Source of the DNA: Magnetococcales bacterium | GTDB lineage: Bacteria > Pseudomonadota > Magnetococcia > Magnetococcales > Magnetaquicoccaceae | Direction: 5' to 3' | NCBI GenBank assembly: GCA_015231915.1 | Contig: JADGAR010000001.1 | Location: forward strand, 80,625 to 144,624 | Length of the DNA stretch: 64,000 nucleotides | Shown here: positions 18,245-26,138 of the stretch, in pieces | How the letters are laid out: every line of letters starts with the position of its first letter | Position numbering within the stretch: the stretch's first letter is position 1 | The notes under the pieces: generated by a model | The model's database searches: none | Seen by the model: only the letters and a program-made list of their open reading frames with translations | Told to the model about the DNA's origin: nothing | Translations under genes and position numbers: made by a program

Positions 18245-19441
18245 ATGAAAATAGAATCAATACGCCTCAAAAATTATAAGCTATTTAATGAAATTGAATT
18301 AAATCACTTGCCAAAATTTTGTCTGCTGATCGGAGCCAACGGCACCGGCAAGACCACTCTGTTTGATGTATTTGGTTTTCTAAAGGATTGCCTGACTTAT
18401 AATGCAACCAAGGCAATACAAAACCGAGGCGGTTTTGACGAGATGATCAGTCGAGGCGCACGGGAACCGGTCATTCAGATCGAAATCAAATACCGGATGC
18501 GTATCACTGGAAAAGAGCGCTTGATAACCTATTTTCTCGCCATTACCCGTGAAGAGCGACAAATCATTATCGAGAGGGAGATTCTCCGTTACAAACGGGG
18601 CAGATACGGAATGCCATTCCATTTTCTGGATTTTTCCCGTGGCGAAGGATGGGCCATCGTCAACGAAGAAGATTTCGACAAGACGGAAGAGGAACTGACT
18701 CGCGAAAATCAGTCGCTGGGCAAGGCGGACATCCTGGCTGTCAAAGGCGTGGGACAATTTGCGCGCTTCAAGGCTGCCAACGCCTTGCGCCAACTCATCG
18801 AAAATTGGCACATATCCGACTTTCACATCAAATTGGCACGCGGCAGCAAGGACATTTCCGGCGATGCCGATCACCTCTCGGTGACCGGGGATAATCTGCA
18901 ACTGGTGGCCAATCGGATGTTCGAAAATGATACCCAAGATGGAACATTCAGTAAAATCATTGAACAGATGAAACGACGCGTCCCAGGCATTGAATCCATT
19001 GAACCGGAACAGACGCGGGATGGTCGTCTGCTCCTGAAGTTCAAGGATGGGGCTTTTCAGGATCCGTTCATCGACAAGTACGTCTCGGACGGGACAATCA
19101 AAATGTTCGCCTACCTGATTTTGCTCCACGATCCGCAACCACATCCGTTATTGTGTATTGAAGAACCGGAAAATCAACTCTATCCGAAACTGTTGTGGGA
19201 ACTGGCAGAAGAGTTCCGTGCCTATGCGCAGCGAGGCGGACAGGTATTCGTCTCGACCCACTCCCCTGCCCTTCTCAATGCTGCCCGTGTGGAGGAGGTT
19301 TTCTGGCTGGTCAAAAAAAACGGCTACACGCAAGTCAAATGTGCCCAGGACGACCCCCAGATCTCTGCCTACATGGCGCAGGGCGATCAGATGGGGGCGT
19401 TGTGGGAGCAGGGCTTTTTCACGGATGCGGATCCGCCATGA
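18245..19441 (+). CDS. AAA_21-type ATPase (RecF/SMC-like), candidate defence module 2
   Basis: A 398-aa soluble ABC-type ATPase. It begins MKIESIRLKNYKLFNEIEL, typical of RecF/OLD-like proteins; Walker A is GANGTGKT (30-37), a signature-like VSDGT is at 280-284, Walker B is PLLCIEEPEN (301-310) and the switch histidine is in STHSP (337-341). The 5' third is more AT-rich than fabH upstream. The stop overlaps the DUF4276 gene by 4 nt. This AAA_21/DUF4276 pairing is widespread and often found in defence islands; here it sits between fabH and housekeeping purU, so it looks like an insertion. Defence function is inferred. Confidence 0.88.
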   Translation: MKIESIRLKNYKLFNEIELNHLPKFCLLIGANGTGKTTLFDVFGFLKDCLTYNATKAIQNRGGFDEMISRGAREPVIQIEIKYRMRITGKERLITYFLAITREERQIIIEREILRYKRGRYGMPFHFLDFSRGEGWAIVNEEDFDKTEEELTRENQSLGKADILAVKGVGQFARFKAANALRQLIENWHISDFHIKLARGSKDISGDADHLSVTGDNLQLVANRMFENDTQDGTFSKIIEQMKRRVPGIESIEPEQTRDGRLLLKFKDGAFQDPFIDKYVSDGTIKMFAYLILLHDPQPHPLLCIEEPENQLYPKLLWELAEEFRAYAQRGGQVFVSTHSPALLNAARVEEVFWLVKKNGYTQVKCAQDDPQISAYMAQGDQMGALWEQGFFTDADPP

Positions 19442-19989
19442 CCATGCTGGTATTCCTGCTGGAAGAGCCTTCCGCCCGCGAGATGTTGCAGGCCACTCTG
19501 CCCAGGCTGTTGCCGGAGACTGCGTTCCAGTGCATCGTGTTCAAGGGCAAACAGGATCTGGAAAAACAGCTGCTCCCCAAACTGCGCGGCTGGCTTACCC
19601 CGGATTCCCGTTTCATCGTCCTCAGAGATCAGGACTCCGGCGATTGCGTGCGGATCAAGGCCCATCTGCGCAGCCTTTGCCAGCAGGCTGGCCGCCACGA
19701 TGTCCTGATCCGGATCGCCTGCCGGGAACTGGAAAGCTTTTATCTGGGCGACTTGACGGCGGTGGAAAAAGGATTGGGGCTGACCGGTCTGGCGCGTCAT
19801 CAGAATACGGCCAGATTTCGCGATCCCGACCACTTGGCGAATCCTGCCTTGGAATTGGCGACCCTGACCAGGGAACGCTATCAAAAAGTCTTGGGATCCC
19901 GTGCCATTGCCCCACATCTCGCTCTTGACACCAACCGATCCGTCAGTTTCAACGCCCTCATCACCGGCATCAGGTCCCTGCATCCATGA
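19438..19989 (+). CDS. DUF4276 family TOPRIM-like protein, module 2
   Basis: A 183-aa protein; ATG at 19438 overlaps the ATPase stop (a second ATG is at 19444). Diagnostic DUF4276 motifs are LLEEPSAREML (7-17), LRDQDSGDC (62-70) and RIACRELESFYLGD (92-105). The three acidic blocks follow the same order as in the module 1 partner and fit a TOPRIM-like metal site. Activity has not been assigned to the family with certainty; a nuclease or effector role is the common hypothesis. Its stop overlaps a possible start of the FecR gene. Confidence 0.85.
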   Translation: MTMLVFLLEEPSAREMLQATLPRLLPETAFQCIVFKGKQDLEKQLLPKLRGWLTPDSRFIVLRDQDSGDCVRIKAHLRSLCQQAGRHDVLIRIACRELESFYLGDLTAVEKGLGLTGLARHQNTARFRDPDHLANPALELATLTRERYQKVLGSRAIAPHLALDTNRSVSFNALITGIRSLHP

Positions 19990-20654
19990 AACCTGTCAGA
20001 TCACCAGAACCCATGCACCGCCGCGACTTCCTGCAAAGAGGCGTCCTGTTTGGCCTGACCTTATGCGGGGGGGCCGGAGGGTGCGCGACAAAACCCATGC
20101 GCCAGGAGATTCATCAACTGGAGGGAAGTCTCACCGTCGATGGACGACCGGCTGGACCGGATACCCTCATCCGTCCGGGACAGACCGTCGCCACCTCCGG
20201 GCAGGGCCGACTGACCCTCGTGATGGGTGAGGACGCCTTCCTGCTTGGCCCCAGTACCCGTGTCGCGTTCCAGCCCGCCGATTCCCGCCAGCCCATGACG
20301 AGCACCGGATTCACCCTGCAGGCCGGTCGCATCCTGTCGGTGTTCGGCCCTGGCCCCCGCGGCATCAAAACCCCCACGGCCACCATCGGCATTCGCGGCA
20401 CGGGACTTTTTCTCCAGGCCGAACCGGAGCGGGACTATCTGTGCCTCTGTTATGGCCGGATCGAAATCCGCATGCACGCCAAGCCGGAGCAGGTCATCCC
20501 CCTGGAGTCCCGTTATCACGCCTCCCGCTATCTCTCCGGTGCCTCGGCGCCCAGCAAGGCCCCCATGCACAACCATACCGACGAAGAACTTTTTCTGCTG
20601 GAATCCCTGGTCAATCGCCGCCCCCTGCTGGATGATGGCGCCACCGGGTATTGA
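19986..20654 (+). CDS. FecR-domain protein with twin-arginine lipoprotein signal
   Basis: A 222-aa exported protein. The N-terminus has MHRRDFLQRGVLFGLTLCGGAGGC: a twin-arginine RRDFL motif, a hydrophobic stretch and a lipobox-like GGAGGC, so it may be a Tat-exported lipoprotein. The start may be ATG 19986 (overlapping the DUF4276 stop) or ATG 20013, nine codons later. The FecR domain covers EGSLTVDGRPA...GQTVATSGQGRLTLVMGEDAFLLGPSTRVAF and TATIGIRGTGLFLQAEPERDYLCLCYGRIEI. No sigma/receptor genes are nearby, so it is not an iron-sensing FecR; the domain here probably serves as an envelope beta-solenoid. Confidence 0.85.
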   Translation: MKPVRSPEPMHRRDFLQRGVLFGLTLCGGAGGCATKPMRQEIHQLEGSLTVDGRPAGPDTLIRPGQTVATSGQGRLTLVMGEDAFLLGPSTRVAFQPADSRQPMTSTGFTLQAGRILSVFGPGPRGIKTPTATIGIRGTGLFLQAEPERDYLCLCYGRIEIRMHAKPEQVIPLESRYHASRYLSGASAPSKAPMHNHTDEELFLLESLVNRRPLLDDGATGY

Positions 20655-20665
20655 AAGGATCCCTC

Positions 20666-21520
20666 ATGCAACCAGACCCCTCCAACATCGTCTTTCTGTG
20701 CCACTCCCCGGATCGTGTCGGTCTGGTGGCGCGCATCACCAATTTCTTCGCCAACGAGAATTTCAACATCCTCGATCTGGCGCAACATACCGAACATGGG
20801 CGCTTCTTCATGCGCATCGTGGGCAGGGAGGAGTCGGCCAGGCAGGAGATCCGCACCTGGCAGGCGAAATTCCGCCCCGTGGCTGCCGAACTCGACATGG
20901 AGTACGCTTTCCACGACCCCATGGAACGCCCCGGCGTGGTGATGTTCTGCTCCAAGACGCTCCCCTGCCCCATGGAGATCATCTCCCGCCATCTGAGCAA
21001 CGACCTCAACATCTCCCTGCTGGCCATCATCAGCAACCATCTGGAGATCGCCCCCATCGCCGAGCAGTTGGAGATCCCCTTTCACCACATCCCCACCGTG
21101 GGCGACACCCACGCGTTCGAAAACCGCCAACTGGAGCTCCTGCAACTCCTGCAACCCGACCTGGTGGTGCTGGCCCGCTACATGAAGATCCTCTCCGAGG
21201 AGTTCCTGCGCCGGATTTCCGCGCCGATCATCAACATCCACCACTCCTTTCTCCCCTCCTTCATCGGCAACGACCCCTATGAACAGGCCTATCGCCGGGG
21301 CGTCAAGCTGATCGGGGCCACCGCCCACTTCGTCACCAGGGAACTGGACGAAGGACCGATCATCATCCAGGACGTGACGCGGGTCAACCACCGCTTTTCG
21401 ATCGCGGACATGAAGCAACTCGGCGCGGATATCGAAAAACAGGTCCTGGCCTCGGCGGTGCGCAAATTCACCGAGCACAAGGTCATGCAGTGGCAGGGCC
21501 GCACCATCGTCTTCCACTGA
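20666..21520 (+). CDS. purU: Formyltetrahydrofolate deformylase
   Basis: Hydrolyses 10-formyl-THF to formate and THF, balancing one-carbon pools and feeding PurT. The ATG at 20666 is 6 nt after AAAGGA; a TTG at 20651 is less likely. The N-terminal ACT domain is FLCHSPDRVGLVARITNFFANENFNI (split by the length rule: landmarks DRVGLVARIT, HGRFFMRIVG). The formyltransferase core has ISNH, IHHSFLPSFIG and ELDEGPII, giving the Asn-His-Asp catalytic set. Length 284 aa is typical. Confidence 0.97.
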   Translation: MQPDPSNIVFLCHSPDRVGLVARITNFFANENFNILDLAQHTEHGRFFMRIVGREESARQEIRTWQAKFRPVAAELDMEYAFHDPMERPGVVMFCSKTLPCPMEIISRHLSNDLNISLLAIISNHLEIAPIAEQLEIPFHHIPTVGDTHAFENRQLELLQLLQPDLVVLARYMKILSEEFLRRISAPIINIHHSFLPSFIGNDPYEQAYRRGVKLIGATAHFVTRELDEGPIIIQDVTRVNHRFSIADMKQLGADIEKQVLASAVRKFTEHKVMQWQGRTIVFH

Positions 21521-21596
21521 CCCGCTGTGCCTGCATTTTGACGCTTCCCATAACCTGCCCCCGCTCCTGGCTGCGCCATGCGCGGTTAAACAAAGC

Positions 21597-21612
21597 TGGC
21601 ACATATCCTGCT
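21597..21612 (+). promoter_or_regulatory. Sigma-54-like (-24/-12) promoter 1
   Basis: TGGCACATATCCTGCT: the -24 TGGCAC is perfect and the -12 CTGCT differs by one base from TTGCT, with the required GG-GC spacing. It lies 49 nt upstream of the 128-aa gene at 21661. Confidence 0.6.
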
Positions 21613-21660
21613 TGCTTTCGTTTAACCGCTGCTCTTTTTCCACACCAGGAGGTCAACGCC

Positions 21661-22047
21661 ATGCAACTCTCATCCAAAAGCCACCCGCGGACTTCTTCCC
21701 TCGCGCCCCGGCCCATCACCCGCGTGGCACAACCGGAATGCCACACCATGGACGACGACAGCGCCAAAAAGCTCTGGGCCGCCGTCATGGAAAGGGCCAT
21801 CCTGGATCTGCAAGAAACCCGCACCCGCGCAGCCGCCGTCGAATGGATCACCTCCAAGCGCTCCGGTGTCGGCTCCTTTATCTGGGTGTGCCACCAGCTG
21901 GACATGGCCCCGGATTCCGTGCGTCGCGCCCTTCTGGGACACTCCGTCTCCCTGCGCCTCCTCCAGCACCACTCCCTGCCGCCCGCGCCGCCTCGCAAGC
22001 AGAATTTGCCGCCTGCCCACCCGGTGGCCCAGCTGTCAAACGCCTGA
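21661..22047 (+). CDS. Hypothetical protein, 128 aa (possible regulatory domain)
   Basis: Not assigned to a named family. The ATG at 21661 is 8 nt after a strong AGGAGG box and follows a sigma-54-like promoter. The central part, KLWAAVMERAILDLQET...AAVEWITSKRSGVGSFIWVCHQLDMAPDSVRRALLGHS, resembles a small domain seen in many proteobacterial hypotheticals with the pattern W-I-x-S...SF-x-W-V/I-C-x-x-L-x-x-x-P-x-x-V-R-x-x-L. The tail is Pro/His rich and may be disordered. No signal peptide or membrane segment. Control by sigma-54 suggests a regulated accessory role. Confidence 0.75.
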   Translation: MQLSSKSHPRTSSLAPRPITRVAQPECHTMDDDSAKKLWAAVMERAILDLQETRTRAAAVEWITSKRSGVGSFIWVCHQLDMAPDSVRRALLGHSVSLRLLQHHSLPPAPPRKQNLPPAHPVAQLSNA

Positions 22048-22081
22048 CGACAGCCACATTTCGCCCGACCACCGTTCATCC

Positions 22082-22097
22082 TGGAGCGATTCTTGCT
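22082..22097 (+). promoter_or_regulatory. Sigma-54-like (-24/-12) promoter 2
   Basis: TGGAGCGATTCTTGCT has the invariant GG and GC at the right spacing and a perfect TTGCT -12 box; the -24 TGGCAC is degenerate at two bases. It is 61 nt upstream of the 73-aa gene at 22159. Confidence 0.55.
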
Positions 22098-22158
22098 TGG
22101 GGGTTCCTGCAAGGACCTACAACCTGAATCCACTCTTGCACCAAGAAGGATCGCTCCG

Positions 22159-22380
22159 ATGAACAACGTCACCAGCCTCATGTCCGACGTCTACAGCATG
22201 AACTCCGTGCGTGCCAGCCAAGCCACCAAACAGATCGTCCAAAAGACCCACAACATCTCTGGAACCACCCTGCATGAGATCAATCAACAGAATTCCCTGC
22301 CCAATTTCATATCTGCCAAGGCCTATTCGGTGAACATCTCCACCGCAGCCCTGCAGAAAAGCAACATGCAACCGGCATGA
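22159..22380 (+). CDS. Hypothetical protein, 73 aa
   Basis: Small protein MNNVTSLMSDVYSMNSVRASQ... rich in Ser, Asn, Gln and Thr, without signal peptide or membrane helix. The ATG at 22159 follows an AAGAAGGA box by 8 nt and a sigma-54-like promoter, which together support translation. No family was recognised. The gene immediately upstream is also small and has its own -24/-12 match, so the two may belong to one regulon. Confidence 0.6.
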   Translation: MNNVTSLMSDVYSMNSVRASQATKQIVQKTHNISGTTLHEINQQNSLPNFISAKAYSVNISTAALQKSNMQPA

Positions 22381-22384
22381 CTTG

Positions 22385-22402
22385 GCAAACGGACCCGTTT
22401 GC
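22385..22402 (+). terminator. Stem-loop after the 73-aa gene
   Basis: GCAAACGG-AC-CCGTTTGC is a perfect 8-bp inverted repeat starting 5 nt after the stop at 22380. No T-run follows, so factor-independent termination is uncertain; it could separate the small gene from the CoA-transferase gene. Confidence 0.4.
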
Positions 22403-22457
22403 GGGATGATGGGAGGCACCCCGCAAACCCCGACCTGCCTGTCCGGCAAGGAGCGAC

Positions 22458-24320
22458 ATGTCCGCCTTCACCATGCCCCCGAAACTCACCAGTTGGAAGA
22501 AATACCTCAAATCCGGCGACCGGGTATTCATCGGCTCCAACGCGGCCTGTCCCCATGCCCTGACCGAGGATTTGGTCCGCAATGCCGCCGCCTTCCGGGA
22601 TCTGGAGATGATCCACATCCTCATCCTGGGACCGCACCCGTGGACCGACGCCAGGTACGGACGCAATTTCAACGTCAACTCCCTGTTTCTCGGTCCCGGC
22701 ACGCGCAACGCGGTGGCGGCGGGCATCGCCGATTACACCCCCTGCTTCCTCTCCGAGATTCCCGGCCTCTTCACCAACGGCGTCCTCCCCCTGGACGTGG
22801 CCCTGATCCAGGTCACCCCCCCGGATCGCTACGGCTACTGCTCCCTGGGGCCATCGGTGGACATCGTCTCGGCGGCCTGGAGGTCGGCGCGCTGCGTGAT
22901 CGCCCAGTTCAATCCCTCGGCACCCCGCACCTACGGGCAGAGCTTCATCCATGTCAGTTCGATCCACGCCGCCATCGAGGCCGATATCCCCATGCCGGTC
23001 CTCACCCCGCCGGAACTGGACGAGACCACCCTGCGGATCGGTCGCTACGTCGCCTCCCTGATCGAGGATGGCTGCACCCTGCAAATGGGCATCGGTCGCA
23101 TCCCTGACGCCGTGCTCCGCAGCCTCGCCCGCCACAAAAATCTCGGCATTCACACCGAAATGTTCTCCGACGGGGTGATCGACCTGTTCCGTTCCGGGGT
23201 GATCAACAACGCCCACAAGAGCCTCCACCCCGGCAAGATCATCTCCTCCTTCTGCATGGGAACCCAGAAGCTCTACGACTTCGTACACGAAAACCCGCAC
23301 GTGGAGTTTCATCCCTCCGAGTATGTCAACAGCCCGACGAATATCGCCCGCAATCAGAACATGGTCGCCATCAACAGCGCCATAGAGGTGGATCTGAGCG
23401 GCCAGGTGGTCTCCGATTCGGTGGGCAGGCGCTTCTACAGCGGCATCGGCGGGCAGGTGGACTTCATCCGGGGGGCGGCCATGAGCCAGGGGGGGCGCCC
23501 CATCATCGCCCTCCCCTCCACCGCCAAAAACGGCACCATTTCCAAAATCGTCCCCTTCCTCACCGAAGGCTCCGGGGTGGTGACCTCCCGCGGGGATGTC
23601 CACTACGTGGTGACCGAGTACGGCATCGCCACCCTGCGCGGCAAGAGCATCCGGGAACGCGCCCTGGAACTGATCCAGGTGGCCCATCCGGCATTTCGCG
23701 ATCGCCTTCTTGCGCAAATGCGCACGCAACACTGGGTGCCGGAATACCTCGTCAACCCTCCCAGCCGGGTCGAGGAGCTGGGCGATCCCCAGGAAATCCG
23801 CCTGAACCTGAAGGGAAACACCTACTTCATGCGTCCGTTGCGCCCCGCTGACGGACGGATTTTTCAGGAATTTTTCTACTCCCATGACGAGGAGACCGTG
23901 CTGCAACGCTACCGCTACCGTCCGGACGGGATGTCGCGGCAAAAGGCCAGCAACGTCGTCAACGTGAACCAGAGCCGCGATCTGGCCCTGTGCATCGTGC
24001 GGCGCAAGGGGCCGCGGGAGACGATCCTGGCGGTTGGACACTATTATTGGCTGGAACAGGAGAACATGGGGGAGGCCTCCTTCGTCGTGCGGGAGTCCAG
24101 CCGGGCCAAGGGCATGGCCGGCGTGCTGATGACCACCATGATCGACATCGCCCGGCAACGCAATCTGGCCGGGATGCTCTGTCTGGTGCGCCTGGACAAC
24201 AAACCGATACGCAAACTTCTGGAAAAATTCGCCTTCCAGACCCTGCCGGGCGACGAACCCATGGAACTCAAGATGGTGCTGCCTCTTGGGAATCCTGTGG
24301 AGTCATCGTCTCCGGGATGA
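22458..24320 (+). CDS. Acetyl-CoA hydrolase/CoA-transferase fused to GNAT acetyltransferase domain
   Basis: A 620-aa two-domain enzyme. Residues 1-430 are a family I CoA transferase/acetyl-CoA hydrolase: QMGIGRIPDAVL, the NSAIEVDLSGQV block with the likely catalytic Glu310, FYSGIGGQVDFIRGA and VVTEYGIATLRG. Residues about 440-610 form a GNAT domain (YFMRPLRPADGRIFQEFFYSH, EASFVVRESSRAKGMAGVLM, IDIARQRNLAGM). Such fusions may combine CoA-thioester turnover with protein or metabolite acetylation, but the substrate is unknown. An AAGGAG box precedes the ATG. Its 3' end overlaps the convergent cyclase gene by 53 nt. Confidence 0.9.
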   Translation: MSAFTMPPKLTSWKKYLKSGDRVFIGSNAACPHALTEDLVRNAAAFRDLEMIHILILGPHPWTDARYGRNFNVNSLFLGPGTRNAVAAGIADYTPCFLSEIPGLFTNGVLPLDVALIQVTPPDRYGYCSLGPSVDIVSAAWRSARCVIAQFNPSAPRTYGQSFIHVSSIHAAIEADIPMPVLTPPELDETTLRIGRYVASLIEDGCTLQMGIGRIPDAVLRSLARHKNLGIHTEMFSDGVIDLFRSGVINNAHKSLHPGKIISSFCMGTQKLYDFVHENPHVEFHPSEYVNSPTNIARNQNMVAINSAIEVDLSGQVVSDSVGRRFYSGIGGQVDFIRGAAMSQGGRPIIALPSTAKNGTISKIVPFLTEGSGVVTSRGDVHYVVTEYGIATLRGKSIRERALELIQVAHPAFRDRLLAQMRTQHWVPEYLVNPPSRVEELGDPQEIRLNLKGNTYFMRPLRPADGRIFQEFFYSHDEETVLQRYRYRPDGMSRQKASNVVNVNQSRDLALCIVRRKGPRETILAVGHYYWLEQENMGEASFVVRESSRAKGMAGVLMTTMIDIARQRNLAGMLCLVRLDNKPIRKLLEKFAFQTLPGDEPMELKMVLPLGNPVESSSPG

Positions 24321-26034
24321 GGTGGCAAACCCGGTTGCGTCCCCCCTTCTTGGCGGCGTACAGCGCCTGATCGGCGGCCTTGACCAGGGCGTCCGCACCG
24401 GCGCGTCCCTCATCCGGAAAGATGGCCACACCGATGCTCACGGTCACGTTCAGGCCGTTGATGACAAGCTTTGCCACGCTCTCGCGCAGCCGTTCCGCAG
24501 AGCGCAGCACCCCCGCCACCCCGGTGCTGGGCATGATGACGCAGAACTCCTCGCCGCCGTATCGGCAGGGGTAGTCCACAGAGCGGAAATGGCTCCGCAT
24601 GACCCCTGCAATGGCCTGCAGGACCCGGTCCCCCTGGTCGTGCCCATGCTCGTCGTTGAACCGCTTGAAATGGTCCACGTCCAGCATGAGCAGGCCCAAC
24701 ACCAGTCCGTAGCGTTCGGCGCGGTCGTACTCTTCCAGCAGCGCGGTGTCGAAACGCCGGCGATTGAACAGACCGGTCAGTGCGTCGCTGTTGGAGAGCG
24801 CCCGCAGTTCCTCTTCCAGGGCCTTTTCGCGGGTCACGTCCCGGATGAGCGCCGCCGAACCGATCAGCTCCCCACCTGCGGCCCGAATCGTGGCCGCATG
24901 CACCCGCAACATGCGCGCGTTGTAAAAGACCAGGCCCGGCAGTTCGTGCAGGTGATCCTCCAGGAGCATTTGCAGGTGGTCCGGGTCGTCGAAGAGCGCC
25001 AGGAATCCCTGCTCCCGGATCCGGTGCGCGCTCTTGCCCAGCAGTCGTTCCGCAGCGGGATTGATCAGGGCCACCGCTCCCGTGCTGTCGGTCACCACGA
25101 TCCCCTCCCGGCTCCCCAACAGGATCGTGGTGAGTTTGTCCCGTTCCTGACGAAGGCCGTGCATGGCCGTGCTCAGCTGGCTGGTCATGTGGTTGAAGGC
25201 TGCGGCCACCTGCCGGAACTCCTGGCACCCCTCCACCTCCAGGAAACGATCCGGCTGGGTGACATCCTCCAGGGTGGCGGCCATGCGCTCCAGGGGGGTC
25301 ACAGCCGAGCGCCGCACCACCAGATGGACCAGCAGCATCACCGCCACCCCGATCAGGGTGCCCATGCCGAAGATCCACCAGCGCGCGGTGGCGACTTCCG
25401 CCTCGGCCTTGGCCAGCGACATGGTCAGCTTGACCACTCCCCGGTGCGTCTCGCCGTGACCATGACAGGCCCGGCAAGGCTCCTGCGAGGGAATGGGGGC
25501 GATGTAGGTGAGGCGTTTCCCTCCGGTGGCGGCGTCCCGGCCATAGACCGGGATCTCGCTGCCCTGGGCGAGGGCCTGACGGAGTGCTGCGGCGTCCTTT
25601 TCCATCCCCTGTTTGCGCGCCGCATGCTTGCGCAGGGGAAAGCGCTGGCTGCCCAACCGGCCATTGACGATCTCGATGGTCTCGTTGTCACGGAAGGCCT
25701 CGCTGCCATCGGTGCGCAGGATGCGAAAATCGACCATCTCGGGGACGTTCTGGAGATTGGCGATGAAATCTTCCGCCACTTCCGCGTCGCCGGCCAGCAT
25801 GATGGTGTTCACGGCCCCGGCGACGCTGCGGGTCACCATCAGGATCGCCCTTTCGTTCTGGGTGATCACCAGATGTTCGTGGATCCGGGAGACCAGCAGG
25901 GAGAGCACCAGCCAACCGAGCAGCAGGGTAACGCCCCCATGAACCAGGACGCGCCCTCCCAACCGATCCGTCAAGATGCCGAAACGTCTGCCGACCGGGG
26001 CAAGCCACTTGCCAAGGATGGTCCGAGAGGTCAT
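24268..26034 (-). CDS. Membrane diguanylate cyclase with periplasmic CxxCH (heme c) motif
   Basis: A 588-aa sensor enzyme making c-di-GMP. From the ATG at 26034: TM1 about 32-48, a periplasmic domain with EPCRACHGHGE (CxxCH 187-191), TM2 about 220-240, HAMP, PAS (GIVVTDSTGAVALINPAAERL) and GGDEF. The active site is GGEEF (493-497) with an intact RxxD I-site (RSVD) five residues before it, so it should be active and feedback inhibited. The CxxCH suggests covalent heme for redox or gas sensing, similar in architecture to Tll0287-type heme sensors. Alternative ATGs are at 26055 and 26076. It is divergent from the histidine kinase gene. Confidence 0.88.
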   Translation of the reverse strand: MTSRTILGKWLAPVGRRFGILTDRLGGRVLVHGGVTLLLGWLVLSLLVSRIHEHLVITQNERAILMVTRSVAGAVNTIMLAGDAEVAEDFIANLQNVPEMVDFRILRTDGSEAFRDNETIEIVNGRLGSQRFPLRKHAARKQGMEKDAAALRQALAQGSEIPVYGRDAATGGKRLTYIAPIPSQEPCRACHGHGETHRGVVKLTMSLAKAEAEVATARWWIFGMGTLIGVAVMLLVHLVVRRSAVTPLERMAATLEDVTQPDRFLEVEGCQEFRQVAAAFNHMTSQLSTAMHGLRQERDKLTTILLGSREGIVVTDSTGAVALINPAAERLLGKSAHRIREQGFLALFDDPDHLQMLLEDHLHELPGLVFYNARMLRVHAATIRAAGGELIGSAALIRDVTREKALEEELRALSNSDALTGLFNRRRFDTALLEEYDRAERYGLVLGLLMLDVDHFKRFNDEHGHDQGDRVLQAIAGVMRSHFRSVDYPCRYGGEEFCVIMPSTGVAGVLRSAERLRESVAKLVINGLNVTVSIGVAIFPDEGRAGADALVKAADQALYAAKKGGRNRVCHLIPETMTPQDSQEAAPS

Positions 26035-26084
26035 GAGCGAGCGCCGTGCATGCATATCCGATTGACAACAAACCATATCCGCAT

Positions 26085-26114
26085 ATTATACTAGCACATG
26101 CACAATCCTGTCAC
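26085..26114 (-). promoter_or_regulatory. Predicted sigma-70 promoter of the CxxCH diguanylate cyclase
   Basis: Minus-strand GTGACA (26109-26114) and perfect TATAAT (26085-26090) with an 18-nt spacer. The expected transcription start near 26078 makes the ATG at 26076 unlikely and favours starts at 26055 or 26034. Confidence 0.6.
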
Positions 26115-26138
26115 AATGTCCGGGAAGACCGCACCCCC

